Shown here: positions 34,371 to 47,343 of the stretch, in pieces | Layout: each line of letters opens with the position of its first letter | Position numbering within the stretch: the first letter of the stretch is position 1 | Assembly (NCBI GenBank): GCA_029844215.1 | Contig: CM056724.1 | Coordinates: 89,361,093 to 89,425,092, forward strand | DNA: 64,000 bases | DNA from: Przewalskia tangutica | Lineage: Eukaryota > Streptophyta > Magnoliopsida > Solanales > Solanaceae | Direction of reading: 5' to 3' | The notes under the pieces: model-generated | What the model saw: the letters and a program-made list of their open reading frames with translations, nothing else | What the model was told of the DNA's origin: nothing | The model's database searches: none | Program-made: the position numbers and the translations under genes

Positions 34371-36494
34371 TTCTTCCCGCCAGAAACATTCGTCGAATGT
34401 TCCTTCTAAGTCTCAAAACAAGCGTGCGCGGATAGTCTTCACTACTATACTTACGAAACAATCTCGCCATACCGCCACGAAATACTGCGCAACATACTTA
34501 TATCCAAGTCTACGAGGAAACACCTCTAACATCACCACAAATAATACCACTTTTGTCACTTTGTCGCGAGCCTTGCTCGACGACCCAACAAATGGTACCG
34601 GCGTCGCGATCATGAAGCGTCGTGCACTCGAACCCTTACCACATTTCGATCGCTTTAGTATCCAAAACTGGGGTTACTATCTCTAACGTGGTCATCATTA
34701 GCGGGAACATTCGGATGGATCTTTGATACTTTCCGAACATAACAATACGAAAGACCGGACGCCCTTCTTCCTAAGTCGGACGGCAAATGCTAACATATAG
34801 GCAACGGCCTATTCTTCACATGAACTCACAAAGGCCCAAAGTAACTCGGGCTAAGTTCCTTCGTTTCCAAAACTCGTCACACCGTCAGGGGTGGTACTTT
34901 CAAGAAGACCGACCGTCAACTGAACTCTGGCGTCGTCGCCGATTATCCGCACAATTCCTCGAGCTGCGAACTTCTTCTAGACAAGCTTCACTATCCACAT
35001 CTGTGGAACAAGCTGAACCAACTATCTGAACCACCGCAACATCGAACCAATCGGCCGCAACTTGCATTTCTGCCCTAAGGCGTCGCAAGGCGACATCCGA
35101 ACACCGAAATGGTAGCTTAAACACTCCAACCGGAGACAACGATCCTCGGCTACCCGAAATCAAAACAACGGCGAGGCGAATGCGTCTGAGACTCACCGAG
35201 TTCCTAGCCTGCTCGTACAAACTCGAGAAGAGAAACAGTACCACGGGCTCCATCGTCATAAGGTGAAGGTAGGCACCCCGTGCAACCTCACAACCTTTTC
35301 AGATAACATCAACACTGCCGAGGGAACGACCCTGACCGAAGAACACGATAGGCTGCCCCCATCGGCCCGACCACTGGTCGAACGCATCCACGAACTTGCA
35401 CGCTGGCTAACTAAACATGGGCCTAACACCCTCATGACCCTAACACAAAGAGGGACCACCACAAACTGACCCCACCACCATACCTGCCGCGGGTTGACCC
35501 GCAACATGGCCTCAACCCGACCCGGTATTGCGCAAAACACTAGCTCCCCGAAGGAATAATTTCACAAATCATATTACGAAAACCTAGCGGTCTTCCTAGC
35601 TCGACTACCTTCTTTCAAATCACGCTACTCTGGGACTTATCCCACGAACATAGCTCACGTGCACTATGCACTCCTATAAGGGTCAAACATAACACTACAC
35701 CTTTCTCGAGAGGGCCTTACCTCTAAGGTCTTTACGTATAACACTCTAAGGCTCACACCTTCTCTATCCCCCAACATCTTACTCGGTTAACCCACCAGGA
35801 TTCTAATCACAACTAACACACTGCTATCAGAACATAGCACTTAAGGTAAACTCACCTTGAAAGTTACCGAAGGACCTTGCTGCTCGCCTCTTCGCTGTCC
35901 TTGGTTAACCCACAATCTACGTTTTTCGGCTGCATACATAAGCCCGTACGAGGCCATGCTCAAGCCCAATGAAGAATTACTCTTGCACAACCTCTCTTAG
36001 GTAGTCATCAAGACTCGTGGTACATCGGTATAATCTCGGTAGCCAAATCTATAGCTAGTAATGTGGTCGCCTCTTTTGAAATCTATATTCATCGTTCGAT
36101 CGTGGGCGAAGGTTCAAATATCGTGGACGCAGTAGGAATGCCGTCATGCTAAACTTCTGGGGCTAGTGGCGTCGCAGAAATCCCGAATGAAGCACTACCT
36201 AGGTAATGATTGGGCTGTGCCTCGCAACCTTCGAACTCAACTCTCGGCTCCGCCTGCCCTCGCCTCACGGGCGGGTTGCCTACGCGAGGCATAACGATAA
36301 GGGAATGAATTTCGTCGGAGGGTCCAACTTACAACACGACTCTAAGGCACGATCTCGAGTGAGAAGAATAGAAACCAATCCTAAATATCCTATAGCCTCA
36401 CGATTATTGATGTGGTGCACAACACACCGATAATCAAGACTTACTGGATACGGTGCGTAGACACTTTCCGAGGATTAATCGCTCGATACCACTT
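34371..36494 (-). other. interior of Del-like element 2, no protein-coding domain
   Basis: The 2.1-kb interior matches parts of the interior of element 1 (for example 34880-35700 with 40154-40900, and 35860-36490 with 41690-42672). I find no gag, protease, RT or integrase motif that can be read through. Open frames here lack family motifs. Confidence 0.7.
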
Positions 36495-39400
36495 TGTCAC
36501 GACCAACGGGCGTGGATCGTGCCTTACCCCGGCACCCTAGTGACACAACATCAGTAATCGGATTAACATAAAACAACAAATGAGATAACGAAATATAAAA
36601 CAATAATCAGAAACTTGCCTTTCGGCATATATATAACCATCAACTCTTTTACAAATGAAGCTTAATCCTTTTTACCAACCCCGCCCACAAAAGATTTACG
36701 GACCTCTAAGAATGATCGACCATAGTGGCGGGACGGGCCCCGCCAAACCCACGAATGTAAACACTTACTACGACGGGGACTATACCACCGATAAGCCTCC
36801 GAGAAGCGGAGCTTCCCAAACGCTGACTGTGACCACGAGAGCTAGGATCAACGATCGATGTACCTCAACTGCGGCATGAACGCGGCCCGGGAGGTCGACA
36901 ACAGTGCAAGTATGTGAAACTAAAAATAAATCGTAAATGAAATCATAGTAGTCTATACAAAGCGGGAGACATGTATGATAACCAAACTACGATTCACCAT
37001 AAATAAGCGATCATGTCAAGTCGTGGACTCACGCCTCAAGTCATCACTTAATTTAACAATGGGTCTCACGCCCACATCAATCGTCGTGCGTGGAATACCT
37101 TCCTGCCGGCGGTTTATGATATACAAGCACCAAGGAATACATGAACACGGTGTCCCACTGTGTCCTAATAAAGCATGCGAGGGTAAGTGCGAAGGCATAG
37201 CCGACTACTACTAACACCAGCAGTACCAACAAGGTCATAAATCGTATCATAAGATCTGTCTGGCCGTCACATGATCAAAGGCGGCCACTTGCGCGATATC
37301 TAATGTGCGCGTCTAGTCCTGGAACTTCCGCGACTCGCGTAGGCCAATCTCATCGGCCCGCATGAGGTATTCCCGCATCGGTAGCTACTCCGGCGTCGTC
37401 ACGACTTTCGAGTCGCGTAGCCACGCGACCGCATGCCCATAAAGGACGCACTAACACTGGAACTCGTAGCTCGCGATAGGCCCCGGGACCCGCATGAGGT
37501 ATTCTCGAATCATGGTCCTGCATCGCTGAGTCTACCCGCGTCGGAGGCGGCTTAACCCGGAATCATCTCAAGAGATGAATGCCACCATACTATCATAACG
37601 ACGATAGTTAATAAGCACAATCGAGAAACCCCTTTACACAAACATCACAAGATACTAACACACGTAGCATCCTAACACGTTTACTTATCACAAAGAACAA
37701 GAAAGTATTACAAGGCTATCACAAACCAATACAATCAAGTTATTCACACAAGGTACTTTCTACTAACAAGTTCTGTATCTATCCCCAAAGTACTTCACAC
37801 ATTAAAATCTTAAAAAGATCTGTTTCTTTCACATAAGTCACACAATACGTAGTATAAAATAGAGTGGTATCCTTTTAAGAAAACTAAAACTCTTACCTTT
37901 GTAAAATCAAGTAACAACATTATTTTTCAAACGTCCAAGTTGCCTAATTTCAAATGTTCACGTTTCTTATTTTTAGAAAGGTTTCGTAGTTCATAGTCTT
38001 ATTCATTTAAGAATATAATTCTCTTTTAAACAATCGAGAAACATAAGCCTTATATGTGAGTAGGATATTCTTGTTTATAACAATCTTATTCTGACCATGA
38101 TCTAGGAAATATCATTTTGTCTCATCTTAGCCACATGCGGATGGAAGTTTCTCTTGGTTTTCATAATACTTAATTATTCAAAACATTTCCTTTTATTAAC
38201 GCCGCAGTGGTTTGTCGATACACGTTCGATTTCGAAATCGAGAAAGCATTCTTAAGCCGTTATACCTAACTTCCCATAAAGCTAGTATAACTCTTAAGTT
38301 TTCAAACACCAAGTATTACTTCTCCTTTCAAAATGATTCAAAAATCTTTTGAAAATACTTCAAGTTCTTTCTTATCATATAACAAGCGGTTATAGTTCAA
38401 ATCGATTACCTCTTAAAAACCACATGTATTTTCTTACTAACATAAAGTATTATAACCAACTTCCCATAAAGCCGTTATAACACTTTATGTTTTAAACCAT
38501 TCAAACACATTTAGCACGTATGCGTCTACCGTACTACATAGTTCACACATATCATGCTAGAGAGATAGGAAGAGGTTCACATACCTCGCGGCAGTATCGA
38601 CTCATAGCAAAACGCTCAAGTACTTCCAAACGTCGGCTACCCCAAGCCACGTAGATCGCGCCACACGTAGTACATCCACCTATAAGGCCACAAGCGCTTA
38701 TTAACATTTAGGTCTCATCGTAGAACTTTCTCTGAAATTTTGACACCTCCCCGCACAGCGTAAATCTCTCTCTATCGGTAGGCTACCAAGCCAACCGAGG
38801 GGTTATACATCTAACCCTACGGGTACAATTCTACTCCATGGTACTACTACACAAGTCTCTTTATGTCTGATCTATGTAATTACTGATTGATTGATTCGAT
38901 TCTTGGGCTTAAGTCAAAAGACATTGCGCGATACTAAGCTTAGTTCTATATATAGTATACTTCAACTATATAATCTAACAACATGTAATTTCCAATTACA
39001 ATAGAGGACAAGATATTTACCTCGATAAGCCCATAAATATCCAAGTATAAAGTCGATCTGGGCAATCGTTTAGCTCGACTCCGGCGCTCAACCCGCTCTA
39101 AACCACCCCAGAAGTTCTAACCAACTTACACAATACTCCAACGGACTATGGAGATTTTCCTAGGGTTTCGGTTTTGTGGTGACGGGAAGTATAATAGTAT
39201 AATGGGCTTTTTGTAAGGTATAACCTTAGAATACTACAAGGTATATGGCTAAGGTAATTTGGGCATTATAACAATACTTTTGAGAGTATTTCTACCAAGA
39301 GGGGGTATTATATGAAAACAAACTAGGCTGGGGGTACCCCACGCCCACAAAGGAGGGGGTGGCTACCTCGGCCTACCCCACTGGGGGAACTCTCGACGAG

Positions 39401-40153
39401 GGCCTCACGAAAGGGGAGGGAAGGCTCTCAAGACTTAGGCATTTTGGATGAAGAAGATCATAAAAGGAGAGGGGTATTGATAGCACAAGCGAGGCCAACG
39501 ATGGCCAAGATCTAGCCAAGTGTTAGGCAAGTGTAGGGCCAGATTCACCCGTGTGTACCTAGCCAACTTGCACACAAAATATCTACCAAAATATCTCCCA
39601 CTTGCCTTTAAAATCGTCCGTGTGCGCCACTTTGCCCACTGATGAGAGGGTGCCAAGTCGCCCTCTCGTTGGTCCAAAATGTTAGTCTCTCGGAAAAATC
39701 CATAAAAATACTAAATGACATAGCGGAAATTCCCTACGAAAGGCGTGAAAGCGTTTAGTCGAAAACGACTCTAGCAAGTGTTGCGACAAACATATTTCGG
39801 CCAAAGGTGCCACGTGGGGTGACACGTGTCGCCCCCCGATTCGTCCAAAATATTTCGTCTTACGAAAATATCCAAAACGTCAAAAATCTCAAAATCAATT
39901 CGGGCCCCACAAAACGTAAATTTCTCCGTGGGCCCAGCGTGACCATTTTCGAAAATAAAATTCCATAATTCTCTAATATTCGGAAGTCCGAATACCAAAT
40001 CTGGGAATCAATTCCCATAAACGAACCTTTTTCCTTTACAAAAACCGGAAACTTTTCCGTGGAAAATTCACCTCTTTCTTCCTTTCCAATCTTTCTGTCG
40101 TATTCTCGTACGTACGTCCTTGCATACATACCCTGGAACTACGGGGTATAACA
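36495..40153 (-). repeat. Del-like element 2, 5' LTR
   Basis: Partner of 30704-34370 with nearly the same length. Its TATA box reads TATTGATA (plus 39475-39482) and one GGGCCC-ACGTG box is altered to GGGCCCAGCGTGACC (about 39931-39945), while GACACGTGTC is kept at about 39821-39830. Confidence 0.9.
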
Positions 40154-41837
40154 ACCTTCAAGAAGGCCCACCGTCAACCTGAACTCTAAGTGTCGTCGCC
40201 GACTATCCGCACGACTTACGGTTGACTCGGTGCCAAAATCTCTTACGGATAAGCTTCACCTTATCCACATCTGTCGAAACAAGTATGAACCAACTATCTG
40301 AACTTTGCCAACATCGAACCAATCGGCCGACAACTTACGCCCTACAAGGCGTCATAAGGCGATATCCGAATCTGAAATGGTAGCTATAAAGCGCTCCTCA
40401 GCGGGAGGCAACAATCCTCACGGCTACCACGAAATCCAAACACCGGCCAGGCGAATGCGATACTAAGACTCACCGAGTTCCTAACCTGCTGGTAAAACCT
40501 CGAGAAAAAAGCGGTAGTAAACTAGGCTCCATTGCTGTCATAAGGTGAAAGTAGGCACCTCGTGCAACCTTACAACCTTCCGATATAACATCTCGCATAA
40601 CCTCTGCCGAGTAAGCGGTCTGGCGAAAGACAAGATGGGCTGACCTCATCGGCCCGACATCGGTCGAACGCTTCCCACGAACTCGTCACGATGGTTAACT
40701 AAACTTGGGCCTAACACCCTCGTGACCTATCATCTAGCGGGACCACCTCAACCGACCCACTTTCCGGGTTGACTCGCGATATGGCCTCAACCCGACCGTC
40801 AGACTAAACTCGTTCCCCGATCCGGAACAATCTTACCAATTCACGTCATGAAAGCTACCACTTTCATCTCACACTACCCATGGAATTATCCCACAAATAC
40901 ACCACGTATACCGAGTACTTCGACAAAGACCAACCGTAAAATCATCCACTCAGGACGGCCTTGCATCCAAAGTCCCAACTGTTATAAATTCTAAGGCTCC
41001 CCATTTTCGTCCCGGACTTACCCTTTACAACTACCCATGTTTTCTAATCACAATTAACACAATGCTATCGAACATAACACTTAAGGTATACTCATCTTAT
41101 CACACATACAAATCTCTAGAGGTTAAGGATATACCGCATCTATCGCTTCACTTCCCTTTGTCGTTCTAATCAATCACGCCTGTTGTGTGCCATTGGGAAG
41201 ATGATGAATTAGCCATCGATCTGAAGGTGAGTCTCTACATCCGCGCCACATCTGGTCGGACAATTTCTGCAAGATGGCCCTGGCGTCGAGAGCAAAACAA
41301 GATGTCGAAGAAGTGCGACACTCTCCACAATGTCACTTACCACATGGCCACATCGAGGTGGGGTGGCCTCCTGCAGCTAACACCCTTCCTCTGCAACCAT
41401 GAATCATGGCCCGACTGGTAGGCTAAGTCATCCCACTGTATCCTCATACTAGGACATTCTCTCTCATGGCCTGACGGCCACCGGTAAAACAAGCGTTAGT
41501 AAAAAGCGACATTTCTGGGATGGCGTCTACCACATAGTGAACATAGAGGAAAAGCGAATCTGGTGTTGGAACCTATATAAATCGTGAACGAAACCACGGA
41601 GTTCGACCAACTCCTAAATACCGAACATCACGAAGTGCGCGGATGACCACTCAGTCTTGGCGGAGCGCATAACCGCCGCTTGAGAAGGTCCGCCTCGAAA
41701 GTTACCAAAGGACCTGCTATTCGGCCTCTTCGCTGATCTTGGTTAGTCCGTCGATCTCTACGTTCCTCGATGCTGCGTGTAAGCATGTCTGCGGGCAATG
41801 TCCATGTCCGTGAAGAGCTACTCTTGTACAACTCTCG

Positions 41838-42104
41838 CTAGATAATCGTCATGTCTGTGACATATCGGTGCACTCTATCCTCCATATGCGCCACTAAAGC
41901 GGGGACATAACGAGCCAATAAGTCAAACTCTATACTGTATTCCAGAACCGTTCGCCCGTTCTGCCTCAACCTCATAAATCTATCTGCCCGAGCTCTCCAC
42001 ATCAGCGAGGGCAAAAAGTGTGTAAGAAATGCCTCTGAGGTCTCGATCACTTTCATGATCCGATTCGCTGTCGAATAAACTCGATGATCTTCGCCGGTCC
42101 TCAA
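41838..42104 (-). pseudogene. gag remnant of Del-like element 1
   Basis: The 88-residue minus-strand frame contains FLTHFLPSLMWRARADRFMR and TVLEYSIEFDLLARYVP followed by RVHRYV, which follows the retrotransposon gag core of Del/Tekay chromoviruses (the usual text has F...FFP, LRQG..SV.EY...F..LARYAP). It lies about 570 bp inside the 5' LTR, the right place and strand for gag. It is the only coding trace of either Del-like element. Confidence 0.75.
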
Positions 42105-42672
42105 TCCATAGAACTCGGGTGGATGCTGACTCGAAGCCGATGCCTCGAAACTATCGGATCTAGGGTGAACTCACGATGCTGTCGGAACCACCGGCTCCAT
42201 CCGTCCTCATTACGGCCACCGGACTAGCTAGTAACCGGTCATCTCCTTGTAACCCATATCCTTTGTTCTGGCGTGGGACTAGAGGCTCGGTATCGTGGTC
42301 TCGATGGCTACGCTCATCGCTATAAACTCTCCTGGGGCTAGCGGCGTCGCAGAACTCCCCGAATGAAGCGCTGTCTCAGATAATGAATGGGCGTGCCACG
42401 TAACCTTCGTGCTCTACTCGCGACTCCCTGCTGCGCCTTGCCTCGGGCTCACGGTTGCCTTGCGTAGAGGCATAACGGGTGAAAAGAATACGTCGGAGAG
42501 TCCAACTTATAACACGGCTCTAAGGCACGATCTCGAGTGAGAAGAATGAAACCAATCCTAAATATCCTGCGACCTCACGATTATAGGTGTGGTGCACAAC
42601 ACACCGATAATCAAGACTCTACTAGATACGGTCTAGACGCTTTCCGAGGATTAACTGCTCTGATACCACTTT

Positions 42673-44351
42673 TGTCACGACCCGAACCCGGGCCCGTGAC
42701 TGGTGCCTTACCCCGGGCACCCAAGTAGACATACATCAGAGTAATCAGCGTACTATAAAACAAGACATGAATAAAGTGAAGTGTAAAGCGTTATTCGAGA
42801 AAAGTTGCCTTTCGGCATAAATATATAACAACTAGAACGATTACATCCCTTTTTACAATTACGCCACAACAAGATTACTACGGACCTCTAAGAATGATAT
42901 GACAACAATGGCGGGACGGGGCCGCCATACCCCGAATGTAAGCACTTACAACGGCAGGACTATACGTGATAAGCCTCCGAGAAACGGAGCTTCCCAAACG
43001 ACTGTGACCACTAGAGCGAGGATCAACATCGGTGTACCTCTACTGCGGCATGAACGCAGCCCGAAGGAGGTCGATACAACAGTACCAAGTATGTGGCCCG
43101 AAAATCGTAAATGAAATCATAGTAGTCTATATAAAGCGGGAGACATGTATGATAACCAAACTACGATTCCACAATAAATAGCGATCATGTCAAGTCGAGA
43201 CTCACGCCTCAAAGTCATCACTCAAATACAACTATGGGTCTCACGCCCACAACATCAATCATGCGTGGAATATCTTCCTCACCGCCGTGATCTATGATAT
43301 AAAAGCACCAAGGAATACACATGAACACGAGTCCTACTTGTGTCATAATAAAACCGTCTGGGGTAAGTCTGAAGGCATAACCGACTACTAAAACCCAGCT
43401 GCAACAAGGTCATAAAGCGTATCATGAGATTTGTCTAGACCGCCACATGATCGGCCGCCACTCGCCCGCGATATCTAATGTGCGCGTCTAGTCCGAACTT
43501 CCGCGACTCGCATAAGCCACTCCGATGGCCCGCATGAGGTATTCCCGCATCGGGTAGCTACTCCCGGCGTCACGGACTCGCGATCCGCATGGCCACGTAG
43601 ACGCATGACCATAAAGGCCGCACACTAACACGGAACTCTCGTAGCTCGCATAGGTCACACAAACCCGCATGAGGTATTCTCGAATCATAGGTCACCTGGA
43701 CACTTTGAGTCTACCCCGCATCGGAGGCGCCTTAACCGGAATCATGTCAAGAGGTGAGTGATATAATACTAACATAACGACTTATCGTTAAACAACATAA
43801 GCACAACAAGGGAAACCCCTTTATACAAACATCACAAGACACTAACACACGTAGCATCCTAACATGTCTACTTATCAAACCATCTTACTACACTTTTCAG
43901 AATCAATACAAGACTTTCATAAAAAAAAAAAAAAAAGTAAACCGTTCCTTCTATCTTCCTTAAGTCGTTATACCTAACTTCCCATAAAGCTAGTATAACA
44001 CTTAATCTTTTAAAACAAAGTATTTCTTTTCTTTCAAAAATGGTTAATAACTCTTTTGAAATACTTCCAGATTCTTATTATTTAAACTCAAGTCAAAAGA
44101 CATCAAAGTAAAACCAAAACAATTTCCATACCTGCTTTTAAAACAAAGGCACTTCTCCTTTAAAAGTCAAGTAGCAATATACTTTTTAAACCAAGTGTCT
44201 TACTCTTTTAAAAACAAGTAACCTATACCTTTAAATCAAATTACTTCTCCTTTCCCAAAATCAAGTTGTTTATAAGTCAAGTTATCATTTTAATGTCGTA
44301 TTTACGTACGTACGTCCTCATATACATACACTGGAACTACGGGGTGTAACA
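42673..44351 (-). repeat. Del-like element 1, 5' LTR with a 1.5-kb internal deletion
   Basis: It matches 27160-28750 and then jumps to the equivalent of 30285-30344. The junction at 44287-44293 lies in TTTTAA, which is present at both ends of the missing block, so a microhomology-mediated deletion is likely. The lost block contains the TATA box and the ACGT-core boxes, so this LTR should have no promoter. Confidence 0.88.
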
Positions 44352-44683
44352 TAACCCACTAAGTTCAATGACCGACTATGGGGGAGGTGGTGCCGATTTT
44401 CTCGCTATATACTCTTCTTGCTCGGATAATGGCCATTTCTTTCAGCTATTGTTGGTCGTTACCGCTTTTAGGGGTCTAGAAACCCTTTTGGCTAAGATGC
44501 CTTAGTTGATGAGTCTACATCTGAGTGGGTCCTAGTCGTACCTCTAACTAACAACTTTGGCTAAGATGCCTTAGTAGCCGATGAAGTTCTTGTAGTCGAG
44601 GGCTAGGAGTAAATTCGGCTCCAGAATAGTTTGACTGTCACTGAATTTCGGCTAAACACTTAAATTATTTTTTAGTGTTAACA
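44352..44683 (-). repeat. Tat element 3' LTR, inner piece
   Basis: It continues the Tat LTR after the Del-like element and ends with GTGTTAACA on the plus strand (TGTTAACAC as the minus-strand LTR start). The purine tract follows at once. It matches 55116-55444. Confidence 0.85.
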
Positions 44684-45069
44684 ATTGCCCCTACATTAAC
44701 TCGAGTGTGACTGTTGAGTTAATGTATTCGAAAATAGCCGCCGTTTCAGTCTGACAGTCGCGCATGTCACTTAAATCGTCTAATCTTCAGTGCATGCAAT
44801 GATGATTTCTTCTGAATTGGGTTTTCCCTTCAACCGAGGCGTCTTTATGACCACGAATCAGTCCCAATGTTTTCTAACCGTGCATTCGAAGAGTTATCCC
44901 CAATTTCTATTTCTCATCAAAATCTATTTAAGGAGAGACATCTTTCCGAGAAAATTTTCACTTGCTCTTAAAATCATCTCCAATTTCTTTCCTTCTGCAA
45001 AAAGAACAAACCCTAATCTCGATCCTTTTCTTTCTCGGATACCATAGATTCTTCCTCCTCTTATTAGAA

Positions 45070-46943
45070 GGTATACGAGACTACTTTAGCTGATAAAGGC
45101 CTAACCGATGCCCTGGTCCTTGTTGATGAACATTTGGTTCTAGCTCCATATGGTAGACCGGAACAAGGTGACGTTATTTTCTCTCAACACCTCAGTCCGG
45201 TGACCTATGACCTTCCCCTCACTTGCGACTGGTTCACTGTCGACCGCTGCACGGCTAACCTACGTACCTGGATGACCAAGGTCACCAACTATTCTTCTTG
45301 GGTGGATCGGGTCAAGTCGGCCAAGAAAACTAAGTGGAAGTGTATAGGTATTTACGACACTATTGCACTATCGGTGTCTGATATCTCCTGTAATATCAGC
45401 CTCATATATGTATTTTTTGGTTATTGGTCGACCACCGCCAATGCTTTTTTTTCCTTGGGGGATGATAAATCCCACCCTTCTCGATGTAACGACGATACTA
45501 GGCCTCCCGATACTGGGAGCCGAAGCGCCCACCCTGAGTGAAATCAAATTTCCCGACTTGGAATTGTTGTTTCAAAAAATTCCTCCAGCTATGGTGCTTT
45601 TGTTGCCTATAACAACCGAATTCCGCCTCTTCCGGTCTATGATGTTGAGCATATTGCTTTTTTGCTTTATTGGTTTAGCCGTTCATCGTTTCTACAGGGT
45701 CTTGTGCAATTGTCAAGGAGCTGTAGATTTATGTGGCTTTGGCCGTCTCCGGGGAAGATGTCAATTGGGCATCCCTCTTCCTGGGCTATGTGTACATGAC
45801 TTTGGGTGATGTACAAGCCATGTTAAGAGACTCTCGGAATCTGGATACTCTGGCCGGTCCTCTGTGGTTCCTTCAATTGATGGAAGCCAGTGTTAGCCGA
45901 CACTCTTCGGGGAACACCTTTGGTGCCCCAGAATGTTTTCACTGCGGTCTCCACCATTCATAGTCTCAAGCAGAGGAGGTATCCACTTCAATCTGGATAA
46001 GCTTGCCCTATTCGTGTGGTAGTCGTTGTCCCCAAGAGCCGACACCACAGTTGCTTTTGTTGACTGGTGGAGGGTAGCCAAAGAAAAATTCTTCCAATCT
46101 TCTTTGGAAGTCTACTACGATCGGTTGATCCAGGGTAAGTAGAGTGATCAGCTAGGCCAGTCGAAAAAGAGAAACCCAACAGATGCTCAAGCAAGGACAA
46201 AAGAGACTACTTCAAAGGGTGTTTCGATCAATTCGGCAGCTCGCCTGCGGTCTTCGTCAGTCGCTGACGGTAGAGAGAAAAGGTGGTGTTTTTTCCATAA
46301 ATGTTGGCCAGAACTTCTTATATATTTTAAGGCTAACACTTTTCATTAACTTCATTCTCCTCAGGGTTTGTTGACTTGGAGGGATCCCCGTTGACTAGGC
46401 GATCTATTTCACAGCAACCCAGGCTAGGTGGAGGTGTTGTTATTCGTGACCGTAAGGAAGAAAATCACGCAGGACCGAAGTCCTTATTTTTGAAGAGGAG
46501 GATGATGAGGTATATCCCTTATCTTCCTAGAATACCTTGGTATCATTTGTCTTTCATTGCTCATGCTTTTTGGTTTTGTCTTTCAGGAGCCACTGTTATA
46601 AAGGCGCATTAGGCGGGGGATAGTACATGGTGCCTCTCTCCGTGCTGAAGGAATGTCCTCTTCGGCTAGTACTTCCGAACACCCGCATGATTCTCCATCG
46701 GCTAGCCTCGATACCAGAGTTTCTCCTGTGAAGGCAGTCGAAGAGGTAACTATAGAGGTATATCATTTCTTTCCAGTCTTGTTATCAACTGTCTCTAGAA
46801 TCTTGCATCTCTTTCTGAAATTATTCTTTCCTGTGCAGAAGACGGCTAGAGAAGGTCCCTCGGTCGAAGCTGGCCCAATCGATAACCTAGAGGCGTCGAC
46901 CGAGTCATACATGAGGAGGTACTTTTGCAGTATTATGGCTTAG
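45070..46943 (+). pseudogene. antisense additional ORF with plant-mobile-domain-like sequence (left copy)
   Basis: This ORF is on the plus strand, opposite to the gag-pol of its minus-strand element, and lies between the protease and the 3' LTR. It reads from an acceptor-like CTTATTAG at about 45066 through PYGRPEQGDVIFSQHL and TKWKCIGIYDTIALSV; then, after a frame break near 45450, LLDVTTILGLPILGAEAPTL, and later TLGDVQAMLRDSRNLDTLAG followed by PLWFLQLM. This pattern (FPWG..TPTLLDV..ILGLPI.G, GPLW.LQL) resembles the plant mobile domain. A GT-AG intron of 93 bp (46746-46838) joins two frame-compatible exons. Frameshifts and stops make it non-functional as it stands. Confidence 0.75.
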
Positions 46944-47343
46944 CTGACACCGTACAAAACATGGGGTATTAAATAACACTCGAGTTTTGTACAAACGTAG
47001 AACAAAGACAAATAAAGCTAGGTGTAAAATCCCTATCGGCAACTCAAAATGTTGTTGGCCACATGATCTGGTTTTCTATCATGGTTATCCATCTGTGATG
47101 TCTCGGCTATCCTTGCCTCAGAACTTTAGGGTGGTCAGCCGATGCCACATGTCATATATGATTTGGGTTTCCTCAACCATTTAAATCCTTCAAGGTAAGT
47201 CGTGGTTCGACTAATTATTTTATTTCAAACCCTTGCGAGGTAAGATTATAGGATTCCCAAGATCTTTCTTCATACTGATCTGTGACAGTTATGGGAGCCA
47301 CATAGGGTAAATAGAGGATAGCCTATACATTCTGAACCCTTGG

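Larger units (their letters stand above)
30704..40153 (-). mobile_element. Del/Tekay-like element 2 (9.45 kb, non-coding), nested in element 1
   Basis: LTRs of 3667 bp (30704-34370) and 3659 bp (36495-40153) enclose an interior of only 2.1 kb that has no recognisable gag or pol protein frame. ACCTT lies at 30699-30703 and 40154-40158, an exact 5-bp target duplication. The empty-site equivalent is visible at about 34889-34900 (GGTACTTTCAAGAAG) inside this element's own interior, which is homologous to that of element 1. The primer site (plus 36481-36491) reads TGGTATCGAGC with two bases missing. The proportions fit a large retrotransposon derivative (LARD) type. Confidence 0.9.
27160..44351 (-). 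mobile_element. Del/Tekay-like Ty3/gypsy element 1 with large LTRs, nested in the Tat LTR
   Basis: On the minus strand the 5' LTR is 44351-42673 and the 3' LTR is 30344-27160. The primer site TGGTATCAGAGC (plus 42657-42668) follows the 5' LTR after AAAG. A purine tract (AGCGAGGGGAGAA, plus 30345-30357) precedes the 3' LTR. The interior is only about 2.9 kb without the nested element and keeps a gag remnant but no pol. Flanks TAAC (27156-27159) and TAACC (44352-44356) are the probable target duplication; the first bases of the left LTR are lost. The undisturbed site is seen at 55119-55130 in the middle LTR. Confidence 0.87.

Noticed and set aside
34900..35540. Two minus-strand open frames in the interior of Del-like element 2
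   Set aside because: They show no gag or pol motif, and the homologous interior of element 1 does not keep the frames.
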